The notes: generated from the sequence alone by a model not told the origin. A DNA stretch of 64,000 nucleotides from Bacteroidales bacterium (GCA_017940465.1 JAGAYN010000040.1:1-64000), one strand, 5' to 3'. Shown: positions 33,554 through 42,686, numbered from the stretch's first letter. Made by a program: numbers and translations.

Positions 33554-35143
33554 TTATTTCTTGCGGAGCATCTCGAGACCCACCTGGTAGCCCTCGTCGA
33601 AGTCTTTCATCACCTTGTAGTAGTACTCGATGCCGAACAAATCTTTCGCCACCTGCGCCTTGAGCATGAGGGCCAGGTAGCGGTCGCTGTGGGCGGTGCG
33701 CTCGGGCTCTCGGGCCTCTTTCTCGGTGTCGCGCACGATGCCGCGCTCGATGGCATGGGCGGCCAGCAGGCTGTCGAGGCCGAAACTGTCGTAGTGCTGC
33801 AGGAAGAGGTCGAAGGTCTTCACCTCCGCCCTACCTCTGTGGCTGTCAGCCCATTGCATGGGGAAAGTGTTGAGCAGCCCCTTGCCGCGGAGGGAGATGA
33901 AATAGTCGGAAAGGCGCATCGTGTCCATCGGCACAAAGACGTCGGGCATCACGCCGCCGCCGCCGTAGACGGTGCGACCCGATGCGGTCTTATATTTCAG
34001 TGAATCAGGGAAATGGATGGAATCGGCATTGACCATCTCGCCGCGCTTGTAACGCTGCGAGAACTCGTCGCGGTAGGCGTCGGAGCCCTCGTCGTAGGGG
34101 CGCTGGATGCAGCGGCCGGAGGGGGTGTAGTAACGTGCGGTGGTGAGGCGCACCTGGCCGCCGTCGCTCAACGGGAACATGCGCTGCACCAGTCCTTTGC
34201 CAAATGTGCGACGGCCGACGACCAGGCCACGATCCCAGTCCTGCACGGCACCGGAGACAATCTCGGAAGCCGAAGCCGACCCTTCATCGACCAATACCAC
34301 CAGGCGCCCTGTACGAAACCTCCCCCGTCCATTGGCGTGGAAATTCTGACGCGGAGTGCGGCGCCCTTCCTGGTAGACCACCAGTTGCCCACGATCGAGA
34401 AACTCATTTGCCAGGCCATAGGCTATATCGAGATAGCCACCCGTGTTGCCGCGGAGGTCCAGCATGAGGGCTTTCATGCCCTGCTTCTCAAGGGATTTCA
34501 GCGCCTTCCGGAACTCATCAATCGAGGTGCGGGCAAAGCGTATGAGGCGTATGTAGCCGATGGTGTCGTCGGCCATGAAGTAGGTATCGACCGAATAGAT
34601 AGGCACCTTGTCGCGCACGATGTCGAAAGTATAGGTGGTTCCCTGGCGGAGGATACCAAGGCTTACCGTAGTGCCCTTCTTTCCACGCAAGCGCTTGAAG
34701 ACGAAGTTGTTATTGACACTGTCGCCTGTGGCAGCCTCGCCGTCGATGGTCAGCAGCTTGTCGCCCACCTGTAAGCCCACCTTCTCGCTGGGCCCACCAT
34801 CGATAACCGACTGGACCACAATGGTGTCGCTCACAATCTGGAACGAAATGCCAACCCCCTCGAAGTTGCCCTGCAACCCCTCGTTGGCACGTTCCACATC
34901 CTTGGCGGCAATATAGACACTGTGGGGGTCCAGTGCTTTGAGCATGGCCTTGACAGCTTCCTCGCCCATCTTGTCCATGTCGGGCTGGTCGGTGTAGTAG
35001 CCGTCGATGAGGTGCATCACCTCATCCACTTTCATCTGGCCAGGAGTGATGGTGTCGGGCCGCAGAGTCGGCTGGGCCTTCGAGGCGTCAGGAGCAATAA
35101 AAACCAAGCTGGCCAGAGCCAGCAGGAGCATTTTGTTGTTCAT
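33554..35143 (-). CDS. C-terminal processing peptidase, S41 family (CtpA)
   Basis: A 529-residue exported protease from ATG 35143. A signal peptide ends ASKA. A PDZ domain follows (EGVGISFQIVSDTIVV ... VGDKLLTIDGE), then the S41 catalytic core with GYIRLIRF, LMLDLRGNTGGYLD, the Ser in DEGSASASEIV and the Lys in RRTFGKGLVQ. Such proteases trim or degrade periplasmic proteins. The start overlaps the agmatine deiminase stop by ATGA, so it is coupled to the putrescine genes; a frame extension to 35170 is inside that gene and rejected. Confidence 0.93.
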   Translation of the reverse strand: MNNKMLLLALASLVFIAPDASKAQPTLRPDTITPGQMKVDEVMHLIDGYYTDQPDMDKMGEEAVKAMLKALDPHSVYIAAKDVERANEGLQGNFEGVGISFQIVSDTIVVQSVIDGGPSEKVGLQVGDKLLTIDGEAATGDSVNNNFVFKRLRGKKGTTVSLGILRQGTTYTFDIVRDKVPIYSVDTYFMADDTIGYIRLIRFARTSIDEFRKALKSLEKQGMKALMLDLRGNTGGYLDIAYGLANEFLDRGQLVVYQEGRRTPRQNFHANGRGRFRTGRLVVLVDEGSASASEIVSGAVQDWDRGLVVGRRTFGKGLVQRMFPLSDGGQVRLTTARYYTPSGRCIQRPYDEGSDAYRDEFSQRYKRGEMVNADSIHFPDSLKYKTASGRTVYGGGGVMPDVFVPMDTMRLSDYFISLRGKGLLNTFPMQWADSHRGRAEVKTFDLFLQHYDSFGLDSLLAAHAIERGIVRDTEKEAREPERTAHSDRYLALMLKAQVAKDLFGIEYYYKVMKDFDEGYQVGLEMLRKK

Positions 35144-36177
35144 AAAGAGGGCATTTGCTGGCTGAGGCAATGGAACGAGCCGAGGCCCCAGATGATATCG
35201 GTCGAGTCGATGCCGACCACCTCGCGGTCGGGGAAGCAGGCCTCCAGTATGTAGGCCGCCTCGTTGTCGGTGAGGCAGCGGTAGGTGGGGAAGATGACCT
35301 TGCCGTTGGCGATGTAGAAGTTGGCATAGGAAGCCGGAAGACGCTGATTGTCATAGAAAACCACATCGGGCATGGGCAGTTCGACAATGGTGGGCTGCTT
35401 GCCGTTGGCCAAGCGACAGCGCTTGAGCATACGGAGGTTCTTTTGGAGGGGCTCGTAGTTCTCGTCCCAAGCGTCCTCTTCCACCACGGTGAGGATGGTG
35501 TCCTCGGAGACGAAACGCGTCAGGTCGTCGACATGTCCGTCGGTGTCATCGCCTACGATTCCGTCGCCCAGCCAGATGATATTCTCAACACCATAATAGT
35601 CTCGAAGATAGCCTTCTATTTGGTCTTGATTCAAATGGGGATTGCGATTGGGATTGAGCAAGCAGGAGGTGGTGGTGAGCAGGTCGCCGCAACCATTGAC
35701 ATCGATGCTGCCGCCCTCCATAACGATTCCGGGCTCGAAGAGTTGCACTTCGGGCATCAGCTCGTGTATGTGCACAGGCACCTCGGTATCAAGCTCGTAG
35801 GGATATTTCCCGCCCCAGGCGTTGTGGTTCCAGTTGACGATGGCACGCTTGGTGGCATCCTGACGGTTGAGCAGGAAGGCGGGGCCGTGGTCGCGGCACC
35901 AGGCATCGTTGCTTGGAATAACATGCAGTCTGATATTCTGCATATTGCACCCGATATGCTCCAACTCCGATTTAACATGGTGGAGCATCTGCTCGTCATC
36001 CACATTGATATGCACTGCCTCGTCCTCGGCGAGGGTTTTCACAAAGAGGTGATACGAGGGATAAATCGTTTCAATCTTGCCCGGCCACGAGTCGGGATTC
36101 TTGGGATAGGTGAGCCAGGTACCTTCATGGCACGCCCACTCGGCGGGCATATAGTAGCCTAATTCTTTGGGAGTCAT
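35140..36177 (-). CDS. aguA: Agmatine deiminase
   Basis: A 345-residue enzyme that converts agmatine to N-carbamoylputrescine and ammonia. Family blocks are seen: the start PAEWACHEGTWLTYP, NDAWCRDHGPAFL, MEGGSIDVNG, GDDTDGHVDDLTRFV, and the catalytic Cys near the end in GLGSFHCLSQQ. It shares one base (TGATG) with the stop of the upstream N-carbamoylputrescine amidase and is coupled to the S41 protease after it. Together with aguB it makes putrescine from arginine-derived agmatine. Confidence 0.95.
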   Translation of the reverse strand: MTPKELGYYMPAEWACHEGTWLTYPKNPDSWPGKIETIYPSYHLFVKTLAEDEAVHINVDDEQMLHHVKSELEHIGCNMQNIRLHVIPSNDAWCRDHGPAFLLNRQDATKRAIVNWNHNAWGGKYPYELDTEVPVHIHELMPEVQLFEPGIVMEGGSIDVNGCGDLLTTTSCLLNPNRNPHLNQDQIEGYLRDYYGVENIIWLGDGIVGDDTDGHVDDLTRFVSEDTILTVVEEDAWDENYEPLQKNLRMLKRCRLANGKQPTIVELPMPDVVFYDNQRLPASYANFYIANGKVIFPTYRCLTDNEAAYILEACFPDREVVGIDSTDIIWGLGSFHCLSQQMPSL

Positions 36178-37040
36178 CAGTCTATGTAACGTTTGGTGAT
36201 GGGGGCGTAGGAGTCGATGCGGCGGTCGCGGAGGTAGGGCCAGTGGCGGCGGTAGTGGTCGGTCTGGTCGAGGTCGAGTTCCTCGATGTGGAGCACCTCC
36301 TCGAGGTAGGGGGCCTGGTAGAGCACGCGACCGAAGGCATTGGTGATGAACGAGCCGCCCCAGAACTGCATCCCCCCTTCCCTACCGGTGCGGTTGACGG
36401 AGACGACGGGGACGCCGTTGGCGACTGCGTGGGCGCGCTGGATGGTCTGCCAGGCATCGTACTGCTCGCGGTTGTCGTGCTCGTTCTGACGCACATCCCA
36501 GCCGATGGCCGTGGGGTAGAAGAGTATCTGTGCGCCCATGAGGGCGGTGATGCGGCTGGCTTCGGGGTACCACTGGTCCCAGCAGATGAGGACGCCGATG
36601 GTGGCGAAGCGGGTCTTGAAGACCTTGTAGCCGAGGTCGCCGGGGGTGAAGTAGAACTTCTCGTAGTAGCCCGGGTCGTCGGGGATGTGCATCTTGCGGT
36701 ATTTGCCGAGGTAGGAGCCGTCGGCATCGATGACGGCGGTGGTGTTGTGGTAGAGCCCTTCGGCGCGTTTCTCGAACATCGAGCAGACGAGAACCACGCC
36801 CAACTCTTTGGCCAATGCCATGAAATGCTGCGTGGTGGGTCCATCGGGGATGGGCTCAGCGAGGGAGAAGTTCTGATAGCGCTCCTCGTCGCAAAAATAG
36901 AGCGATGCGAAGAGCTCCTGCAAGCAGATGATTTGTGCCCCACCTGCTGCCAGTTGGCGTACCTTTTCGGTGTAGCGCTCAATGTTTTGCGCCTTGTCTT
37001 CCACGCAACTCATCTGCGCGATTCCTACCTTTACTTTCAT
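36177..37040 (-). CDS. aguB: N-carbamoylputrescine amidase
   Basis: A 287-residue nitrilase-family enzyme that hydrolyses N-carbamoylputrescine to putrescine, CO2 and ammonia. The Glu-Lys-Cys triad lies in CLQELFAS, YRKMHIPDDPG and VLICWDQWYPE. Length and the DQWYPEASR context match AguB. A long frame continues upstream to 37724, but ATG 37040 sits 25 bases after a TATTTTTG promoter element and matches the family start. One-base overlap with aguA. Confidence 0.95.
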   Translation of the reverse strand: MKVKVGIAQMSCVEDKAQNIERYTEKVRQLAAGGAQIICLQELFASLYFCDEERYQNFSLAEPIPDGPTTQHFMALAKELGVVLVCSMFEKRAEGLYHNTTAVIDADGSYLGKYRKMHIPDDPGYYEKFYFTPGDLGYKVFKTRFATIGVLICWDQWYPEASRITALMGAQILFYPTAIGWDVRQNEHDNREQYDAWQTIQRAHAVANGVPVVSVNRTGREGGMQFWGGSFITNAFGRVLYQAPYLEEVLHIEELDLDQTDHYRRHWPYLRDRRIDSYAPITKRYID

Positions 37041-37064
37041 AGTTCGGTCAATGTATTGAGGGTG

Positions 37065-37072
37065 CAAAAATA
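37065..37072 (-). promoter_or_regulatory. -7 element TATTTTTG of the aguB-aguA-ctpA operon
   Basis: TATTTTTG fits TAnnTTTG and gives a leader of about 18 nt. Confidence 0.5.
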
Positions 37073-37162
37073 CGAAATATTTTTGATACCGTGGAAAAAT
37101 CATGTGCAACGGGGCGCGAATTTCCTGCGCTGAAAACGCTTTCCAGGCCGATTTTCGGAGGA

Positions 37163-37240
37163 ACACAACAGGCTGGCGAACAGTTACTTGCAAGCTATAG
37201 GTTTTGCTCACATTTTTACCCTCAAGGTGTCTTCCGGGAG
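37163..37240 (+). repeat. Pyrimidine-rich intergenic repeat, copy f
   Basis: ACACAACAGGCTGGCGAAC, then CTTGCAAGCTATAGG, TTTTGCTCACA, TTTTTACCCTCAAGG and TCTTCCGG. It is one of the fullest copies and joins the two halves seen in others. It lies right of the aguB promoter and left of the decarboxylase terminator. Confidence 0.75.
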
Positions 37241-37244
37241 AGTG

Positions 37245-37292
37245 AAAAAAAAGAAGGCGGGGGCATCCCGGAATGAAAGGGATGCCCCCGCC
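37245..37292 (-). terminator. Strong intrinsic terminator of the methylmalonyl-CoA decarboxylase operon
   Basis: A perfect 14-bp stem, arms GGCGGGGGCATCCC and GGGATGCCCCCGCC, is followed on the minus strand by TTCTTTTTTTT. Confidence 0.93.
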
Positions 37293-37315
37293 GAAAGGGG
37301 TGGGTTGCCGCTTGA

Positions 37316-38485
37316 CTAATGCAAGAAGGCCAGGAGGATACCGGCCGCCACGGCCGAGCCTACCACGCCGGCCACGTTGGGGCCCATGGCGTGCTGCAGG
37401 AGGTAGTTGGTCTTGTCGTACTCGAGGCCCACGTTGTTCGACACACGGGCGGCGTCGGGCACAGCACTGACACCGCTGTTGCCGATGAGGGGGTTGATCT
37501 TGTTGCCCTCTTTGAGGAAGAGGTTCATAATCTTGACGAAGAGCACGCCGCAGAAGGTGGCCACGATGAAGCTGCCTGCACCGAGGGCGAAAATCATCAC
37601 CGACTTCCCGCTGAGGAAGACGGAGGCCTGGGTGGAGGCGCCGACGGTGATGCCGATGAGCAGGGTGCAGATGTTCACGATGGCGTTGGAGGCCACTTCG
37701 GAGAGACGCTTGGTCACACCGCACTCCTTCAGCAGGTTGCCGAAGAAGAGCATGCCGAGCAGCGGCAGGCCGCTGGGGACGATGAAGGCGCAGAAGAGGA
37801 GGCCGATGATGGGGAATGTGATCTTCTGGAGCTTCGACACCTGGCGCGGGGTCTTCATGCGGATGGTGCGCTCTTTCTTGGTGGTCATCAGGCGCATGAT
37901 GGGCGGCTGGATGACGGGCACAAGGGCCATGTAGCTGTAGGCGCTGACGGCGATGGCACCCATCAGTTCAGGCGCCAGCTGCGAGGAAAGGAAGATGGCC
38001 GTGGGACCGTCGGCCCCGCCGATGATACCGATGGCACCGGCTTCGTTGGGCTGGAAGCCCAGGGCCAGGGCGCCCATGTAGGCCGCGAAGATGCCCACCT
38101 GCGCCGCCGCGCCCACAAGCATCAGCTTGGGGTTGGAAAGCAGCGCCGAGAAATCGGTCATGGCGCCGATGCCGAGGAATATCAATGGCGGGTACCAGCC
38201 GTTCTGCACGCCGTGGTAGAGGATGTTCAGCACCGACCCTTGCTCGTAGATGCCGATTTTCAGGCCGGGATAGAACGGGATGTTGCCGATGAGCATACCG
38301 AATCCGATAGGCACCAGCAACAGCGGTTCAAATTCGTACTTGATGCCCAGGAAGATGAACACCAAGCCAATCAAAATCATTGCGATATGGCCCCAGGTCA
38401 CATTGGCGAAGCCGGTGTATTCCAAGAATTGCACCATCTGCGTCGACATGAACTCCATGAAGCCACCTGTTGCTAAACTAATCAT
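37316..38485 (-). CDS. mmdB: Na+-translocating decarboxylase beta subunit
   Basis: A 389-residue membrane protein of the OadB/MmdB/GcdB family, the carboxybiotin decarboxylase that couples CO2 release to Na+ export. Hallmarks are FLGIKYEFEPLLLVPIGFG, GIGAMTDFSALLSNP, GIIGGADGPTAIFLSS with its ion-site Asp, and the end GNSGVSAVPDAARVSNNVG. Ten or more transmembrane segments are evident. It is last of the operon with epimerase, carboxyltransferase, biotin carrier and OadG-like subunit, so methylmalonyl-CoA is the likely substrate. Confidence 0.95.
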   Translation of the reverse strand: MISLATGGFMEFMSTQMVQFLEYTGFANVTWGHIAMILIGLVFIFLGIKYEFEPLLLVPIGFGMLIGNIPFYPGLKIGIYEQGSVLNILYHGVQNGWYPPLIFLGIGAMTDFSALLSNPKLMLVGAAAQVGIFAAYMGALALGFQPNEAGAIGIIGGADGPTAIFLSSQLAPELMGAIAVSAYSYMALVPVIQPPIMRLMTTKKERTIRMKTPRQVSKLQKITFPIIGLLFCAFIVPSGLPLLGMLFFGNLLKECGVTKRLSEVASNAIVNICTLLIGITVGASTQASVFLSGKSVMIFALGAGSFIVATFCGVLFVKIMNLFLKEGNKINPLIGNSGVSAVPDAARVSNNVGLEYDKTNYLLQHAMGPNVAGVVGSAVAAGILLAFLH

Positions 38486-38515
38486 TTCGTTGTCTTACAG
38501 TTAGGGGTTCAACCT

Positions 38516-38953
38516 TTATCCAATCACAATCAGGATGTCGCCTTCCAGGACGCTGTCGCCCTTGCGGACGCGCACCTCCTTGACGGTGCCGTCGGTGTCG
38601 GCTTCGATGTTGTTTTCCATCTTCATGGCCTCGAGCAGGACCACCGTCTGGCCGCTCTTCACCGTGTCGCCCACATTGACGAACACGTCGAGGATGGTGC
38701 CGGGGAGCGGCGTGGTCACCTTGGCCCCTGCGGCAGCGGCATTCGACTTCTGCACGTCGCCACCGGCAGCCGGGGAGACGCGCGGCGTGGCGGCGCTGGT
38801 GGTCACCACCGTCTTCCGCTGCTGCTTGACCTCCTGGTCCACCGTCACCACATAGGGCGAACCATTGACACTGAGTTTGACTTCCTGGCCCTCAACCTCG
38901 TTGATGTCGACGTTGTAGTCGTGGCCGTTTATCTTGAGCTTGTAGTTCTTCAT
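38516..38953 (-). CDS. mmdC: Biotin carboxyl carrier subunit of the decarboxylase
   Basis: A 145-residue biotin carrier. The C-terminal biotinyl domain has the motif EAMKMEN with biotin acceptor Lys111. The N-terminal 45 residues (MKNYKLKINGHDYNV) are the usual OadA/PCC-like lead domain, joined by an Ala/Pro/Thr linker. It shuttles the carboxyl group from MmdA to the membrane beta subunit. It begins three bases after the OadG-like gene. Confidence 0.95.
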   Translation of the reverse strand: MKNYKLKINGHDYNVDINEVEGQEVKLSVNGSPYVVTVDQEVKQQRKTVVTTSAATPRVSPAAGGDVQKSNAAAAGAKVTTPLPGTILDVFVNVGDTVKSGQTVVLLEAMKMENNIEADTDGTVKEVRVRKGDSVLEGDILIVIG

Positions 38954-38956
38954 CGT

Positions 38957-39940
38957 TTACTTCTTGTTATTAAAATAATGATTCATATTATAGTACTTGG
39001 CATTCCACGGCGTCCACTCGCGCTCCACCTTCTGGATGGTGATGACGGTGTCCTCCTCGTCGTGGAGCTCGTCATTGTACAGATGGATGGCGGCGGCTAT
39101 GGCAGCGTAGAGCTCGTTGCTGGCCGTGGAGGAGCCCTCGGACACGGGCTTCACCTTCGAGGCCTTCTTGTCGGCCTTCTCCTTGTCCTCCATGTCACGG
39201 AACAGACGGCCCGAGCCGAGCAGGATGAGGGCGATGCAGATCAGCGCCAGGAACACCACGGCGACAGCCACAAAGGTGAGACCGATGCCGACAGGGTCGG
39301 ACATCTTGATCTTCTCGGACTGCTTGAAGACGCGGTAGTGATGGGTCAGGGCCTCGCCTTGCTCGAAACCCTCCAGCCCGTCGCGGAGCGACAGGACGTT
39401 GATGTCGTAGCCCAGCGGATTGCGACCCACGACGAACATGTTGCCGTGCTCGAAATGCATGGCATACATCGGGCTGTTGAAGCCGCGACGCGCCACGAGG
39501 TTCATATTCTGGTCCAACAAGGCAATGTAGGCGGTGTCGTTCACTGCCGACGCCAGCACCACAACGTACTGACCCATGACGCTGACGCTGACAGGGCGCA
39601 GGATGTTCTTCAGGTCGTGACGCTTGCGCGTGTTGTCGGTAGTGAAGCAGGCGGCAGTGTCCAGGCGGCCGCCGTCCACCTGTTTCACCAGGTGCACGGA
39701 GCACTCCACACTGTCGATGGCCACAAAGGCACCCCAATGGGGTGCGAAGCAGATCTTGGTGCTCTGGAACTCCACGGGCTTGGCCATGCCATGCGTCATG
39801 CAGCCCTGGTGGGGCTGACCCTGGTGAGGCGTGGCCTGCGTGGCACCGGCCACGGCGTCGGGCTGCCGACCCTGGGCCGCGCCGGCCAGCGTGGCAAAGC
39901 ACATCAGACCTGCGAACAGCAATCTATAAACGGTATTCAT
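38957..39940 (-). CDS. OadG-family (gamma/delta) subunit with extended periplasmic domain
   Basis: A 327-residue protein. A signal peptide (ending AGAAQ) and a periplasmic beta-rich domain of about 170 residues precede one transmembrane helix (VGIGLTFVAVAVVFLALIC) and the OadG-like cytoplasmic tail that ends with AIAAAIHLYNDELHDEED. OadG/MmdD subunits tether the soluble carboxyltransferase to the membrane beta subunit. The large exported N-terminal domain is beyond the usual 80-130-residue gamma subunit. Position between the biotin carrier and MmdA supports the role. Confidence 0.85.
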   Translation of the reverse strand: MNTVYRLLFAGLMCFATLAGAAQGRQPDAVAGATQATPHQGQPHQGCMTHGMAKPVEFQSTKICFAPHWGAFVAIDSVECSVHLVKQVDGGRLDTAACFTTDNTRKRHDLKNILRPVSVSVMGQYVVVLASAVNDTAYIALLDQNMNLVARRGFNSPMYAMHFEHGNMFVVGRNPLGYDINVLSLRDGLEGFEQGEALTHHYRVFKQSEKIKMSDPVGIGLTFVAVAVVFLALICIALILLGSGRLFRDMEDKEKADKKASKVKPVSEGSSTASNELYAAIAAAIHLYNDELHDEEDTVITIQKVEREWTPWNAKYYNMNHYFNNKK

Positions 39941-40027
39941 TTGTCTTCGGAATTGTTACATCAAAACAACTGAAAGGCAAGGCGCCGGGCTTGCGGCCGG
40001 AACCGCAAACCCGTTGCCTCGATTGGC

Positions 40028-40339
40028 TTAGTTGGCCTTGTTGGGGCACTCTTTGCCTTCTTCCTTGCAGCACTTGCCGCTCTCGGACTTCTGGCAGCCC
40101 TTGGCTTCGCCGTCCTTGCAGCACTGCTTGCCTTCGGCCTTCTCGCAGGCGGCACCTTCCACCTTCTGCTGGCAGCAGCTGGCGCTGTCGCCGGCCTTGT
40201 CGCATTTCTTCTCGCAGGGCTTGTCGCACTGCTCGGTAGCGGCGGTTTCAGCCTCCTCGGCGGTCTTGGCGTTGTTGTTGCAGGCCACCATGGCAACCAT
40301 GGCCAGGGCGGCGACGGCGGTTAAAAGAACCTTTTTCAT
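40028..40339 (-). CDS. Small Cys-rich lipoprotein in the decarboxylase operon
   Basis: A 103-residue lipoprotein. The signal ends MVAC, giving a lipidated Cys, and the mature chain has twelve further Cys in Lys/Glu-rich repeats such as CDKPCEKKCDK, SCCQQ, QCCKD and KCCKEE. There is no known fold. The pattern suggests metal binding or disulfide-rich packing in the periplasm. It lies between mmdA and the OadG-like gene, 36 bases from mmdA, all on one strand, so it is co-transcribed with a Na+ pump. I do not recognise a named family. Confidence 0.8.
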   Translation of the reverse strand: MKKVLLTAVAALAMVAMVACNNNAKTAEEAETAATEQCDKPCEKKCDKAGDSASCCQQKVEGAACEKAEGKQCCKDGEAKGCQKSESGKCCKEEGKECPNKAN

Positions 40340-40375
40340 TGTTTGATGTGGTATTAAAATGGTTAATAAATGATT

Positions 40376-41935
40376 TTACAAAGGCAGGTTGCAATGCTTC
40401 TTCATGGGCAGGCTGTCCTTCTTGGTGGAGAGGGCCTGCAGGGCGCGGATGACGCGGAAGCGCGTGTTGCGCGGCTCGATGACATCGTCGATGTAGCCAT
40501 ACTTGGCTGCATTGTAGGGATTGGCGAAGAGGTCGTTGTATTCCTTCTCTTTTTCGGCGATGAACTTGGCCTTCTCCTCGGCATCGGTAATCTCCTTGAG
40601 GGCACGGCCGTGCAGCACCTCGGTGGCGCCGCTGGCACCCATGACGGCAATCTGGGCCGTGGGCCAAGCGTAGTTGATATCGCTCCGCAACTGCTTGCAA
40701 CTCATCACGATATGGGCGCCGCCGTAGCTCTTGCGCAGCGTGACGGTGATCTTCGGCACCGTGGCCTCGCCATAGGCGTAAAGCATCTTGGCACCGTGGG
40801 CGATGACGCCGCTGTACTCCTGGCCAGTGCCGGGCAGGAAGCCAGGCACATCGACGAGGGTGACCAGCGGAATGTTGAAGGCGTCGCAGAAGCGCACAAA
40901 GCGCGCACCCTTGCGCGAGGCGTTGCAGTCAAGCACGCCGGCCATGCTCTTGGGCTGGTTGGCCACCACGCCCACACTCATGCCACCCATGCGGGCAAAG
41001 CCCACAACGAGGTTCGGGGCGAATTTCTCGTGCACCTCCAGGAATTTCCCTTCGTCCACGATAGCGGCGATGACCTCCTTAACGTCGTAGGCGGCGTTGG
41101 GATTCTCGGGAATGATGGTGTTCAGGCTGTCTTCCAGACGGTCGATGGGGTCCTCGGTAGCCACATAGGGGGCCTCCTCGAAGTTGTTGCTGGGGATGTA
41201 ACCCACCAGGTCGCGGATGAGGTTGAGGGTGGCCTCCTCGGTCTCGCCGACGAAGTGGGCCACGCCGCTCTTGGTGGCATGCACCATGGCGCCACCGAGT
41301 TTGTCCACCGTCACATCCTCGCCCGTGACGGTCTTCACCACCTTCGGGCCGGTGAGGAACATATAGCTGTTCTCCTTCGACATGAGTATGAAGTCGGTCA
41401 GCGCGGGGCTGTAGACCGAACCGCCGGCGCAGGGGCCGAAGATGGCGCTGATCTGCGGCACCACGCCCGAGGCCAATATATTGCGCTCGAATATCTCCGC
41501 GAAGCCGGCCAGGGCGTTGATACCCTCCTGGATGCGGGCGCCGCCGGAGTCGTTGAGGCCGATGACGGGGGCACCCACCTTCATGGCCTGGTCCATCACC
41601 TTGCAGATTTTCAAGGCCATCGTCTCGCTCAGCGAACCACCGAAGACGGTGAAATCCTGGGCAAAGACATAGACCATGCGGCCGTTGATGGTGCCGTAGC
41701 CGGTAACCACCCCGTCGCCGAGGAACGACTTCTTCTGCATGTCGAAGTTCTGGCAACGGTGCGTGACAAACATGTCAAACTCTTCAAACGAGCCCTCGTC
41801 GAGCAACAGTGCGATGCGCTCACGGGCCGTCAGTTTGCCCTGCTCGTGCTGCTTGTCGATGCCCTTCTGGCCTCCGCCGATTTTGGCCTCGCCACGCTTG
41901 TCGAGCAGCTCTTTTATCTTTTGTTCAAAAGCCAT
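40376..41935 (-). CDS. mmdA: Methylmalonyl-CoA decarboxylase carboxyltransferase subunit
   Basis: A 519-residue carboxyltransferase of the biotin-dependent acyl-CoA carboxylase/decarboxylase class. CoA and carboxybiotin sites are visible in [52 protein letters not shown] and [16 protein letters not shown]. In an operon with a Na+-pump beta subunit it transfers CO2 from (S)-methylmalonyl-CoA to biotin, forming propionyl-CoA; running as propionyl-CoA carboxylase is the alternative. It follows the epimerase gene, which supplies the right stereoisomer. Confidence 0.95.
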   Translation of the reverse strand: MAFEQKIKELLDKRGEAKIGGGQKGIDKQHEQGKLTARERIALLLDEGSFEEFDMFVTHRCQNFDMQKKSFLGDGVVTGYGTINGRMVYVFAQDFTVFGGSLSETMALKICKVMDQAMKVGAPVIGLNDSGGARIQEGINALAGFAEIFERNILASGVVPQISAIFGPCAGGSVYSPALTDFILMSKENSYMFLTGPKVVKTVTGEDVTVDKLGGAMVHATKSGVAHFVGETEEATLNLIRDLVGYIPSNNFEEAPYVATEDPIDRLEDSLNTIIPENPNAAYDVKEVIAAIVDEGKFLEVHEKFAPNLVVGFARMGGMSVGVVANQPKSMAGVLDCNASRKGARFVRFCDAFNIPLVTLVDVPGFLPGTGQEYSGVIAHGAKMLYAYGEATVPKITVTLRKSYGGAHIVMSCKQLRSDINYAWPTAQIAVMGASGATEVLHGRALKEITDAEEKAKFIAEKEKEYNDLFANPYNAAKYGYIDDVIEPRNTRFRVIRALQALSTKKDSLPMKKHCNLPL

Positions 41936-41966
41936 TGTATTAGTGTTTTATGAAATTATTCCAATG

Positions 41967-42374
41967 TTATTTGCAGCAGTATTCGGTCAGCACGCCGAGG
42001 GTGCTCTTGGGGTGCAGGAAGCCGATGTTGAGCTGTTCCGCGCCGGGGCGGGACTTCTCGTCGATGAGGCGCACGCCCTTCTCCTTGGCCTCGCCGAGGG
42101 CCTGGTCGGTGTTCTCCACGGCGAATGCGATGTGGTGCATGCCACCCTTGCCGCCGTTCTTCTCGATAAACGAGGCGATGGTGCTCTCGGGCGACGTGGG
42201 CTCCAGAAGCTCTATCTTGACGTCGCCGCAACGGAAGAAAGCGGTCTTGACCTTTTGATCCACCACTTCTTCAATGGCGTAGCACTTGAGGCCCATCACG
42301 TCTTCCCAGTAGCGGATGGCCTCGTCGAGGTTGGTCACGGCAATGCCGATGTGTTCAATGTGTGAAGGTGTCAT
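41967..42374 (-). CDS. mce: Methylmalonyl-CoA epimerase
   Basis: A 135-residue VOC-fold enzyme from ATG 42374 (MTPSHIEHIGIAV). Metal ligands and family blocks include HIEHIGIAV, KIELLEP, GGMHHIAFAV and the terminal LTEYC. It interconverts (R)- and (S)-methylmalonyl-CoA in the succinate-propionate pathway. A frame extension to 42416 (MINNNNIKKQ) is unlike the family and was not used. First gene of the operon behind a TATATTTG promoter. Confidence 0.95.
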   Translation of the reverse strand: MTPSHIEHIGIAVTNLDEAIRYWEDVMGLKCYAIEEVVDQKVKTAFFRCGDVKIELLEPTSPESTIASFIEKNGGKGGMHHIAFAVENTDQALGEAKEKGVRLIDEKSRPGAEQLNIGFLHPKSTLGVLTEYCCK

Positions 42375-42451
42375 AACTTTTATGCCTTGTTTTTTTATGT
42401 TGTTATTGTTTATCACATATTTACGCCAGTATCTGACGTGGAATTAAAGTG

Positions 42452-42459
42452 CAAATATA
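42452..42459 (-). promoter_or_regulatory. -7 element TATATTTG of the mce-mmd operon
   Basis: TATATTTG on the minus strand gives a leader of about 70 nt for mce. The 370-base gap from here to the MATE gene otherwise holds repeat copy g and a terminator. Confidence 0.5.
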
Positions 42460-42592
42460 CAAACTTTTTTACATATAACATAAAAATGTTTTCAACACCG
42501 CTTCGCATCCGCCTCCAATCCCCCTCCCGAACCGCTCCGGAAAAGGGCGCGGATTTTTATTCCAAACCTGCCGGAAGGGCACTTTTTGCCCC

Positions 42593-42670
42593 CTTTGCAA
42601 CTGCTTGTCGCACAGCATTCTGTTGCCTTCCCCTTTTTCTCCCCTTTTTACCATCTTCGTATCTGCCTGC
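42593..42670 (+). repeat. Pyrimidine-rich intergenic repeat, copy g
   Basis: CTTTGCAACTGCTTG, then GTTGCCTTCCCC, TTTTTCTCCCC, TTTTTACC and TCTTCGTATCTGCCTG. It matches copy j closely. It lies between mce and the MATE terminator. Confidence 0.75.
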
Positions 42671-42686
42671 ACAATGGGTAGGGAAT

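Noticed and set aside
36177-37724. Extended 515-codon frame for the N-carbamoylputrescine amidase
   Set aside because: The extra 228 codons read through a promoter, a terminator, repeat copy f and part of the decarboxylase beta gene; the family start is ATG 37040.
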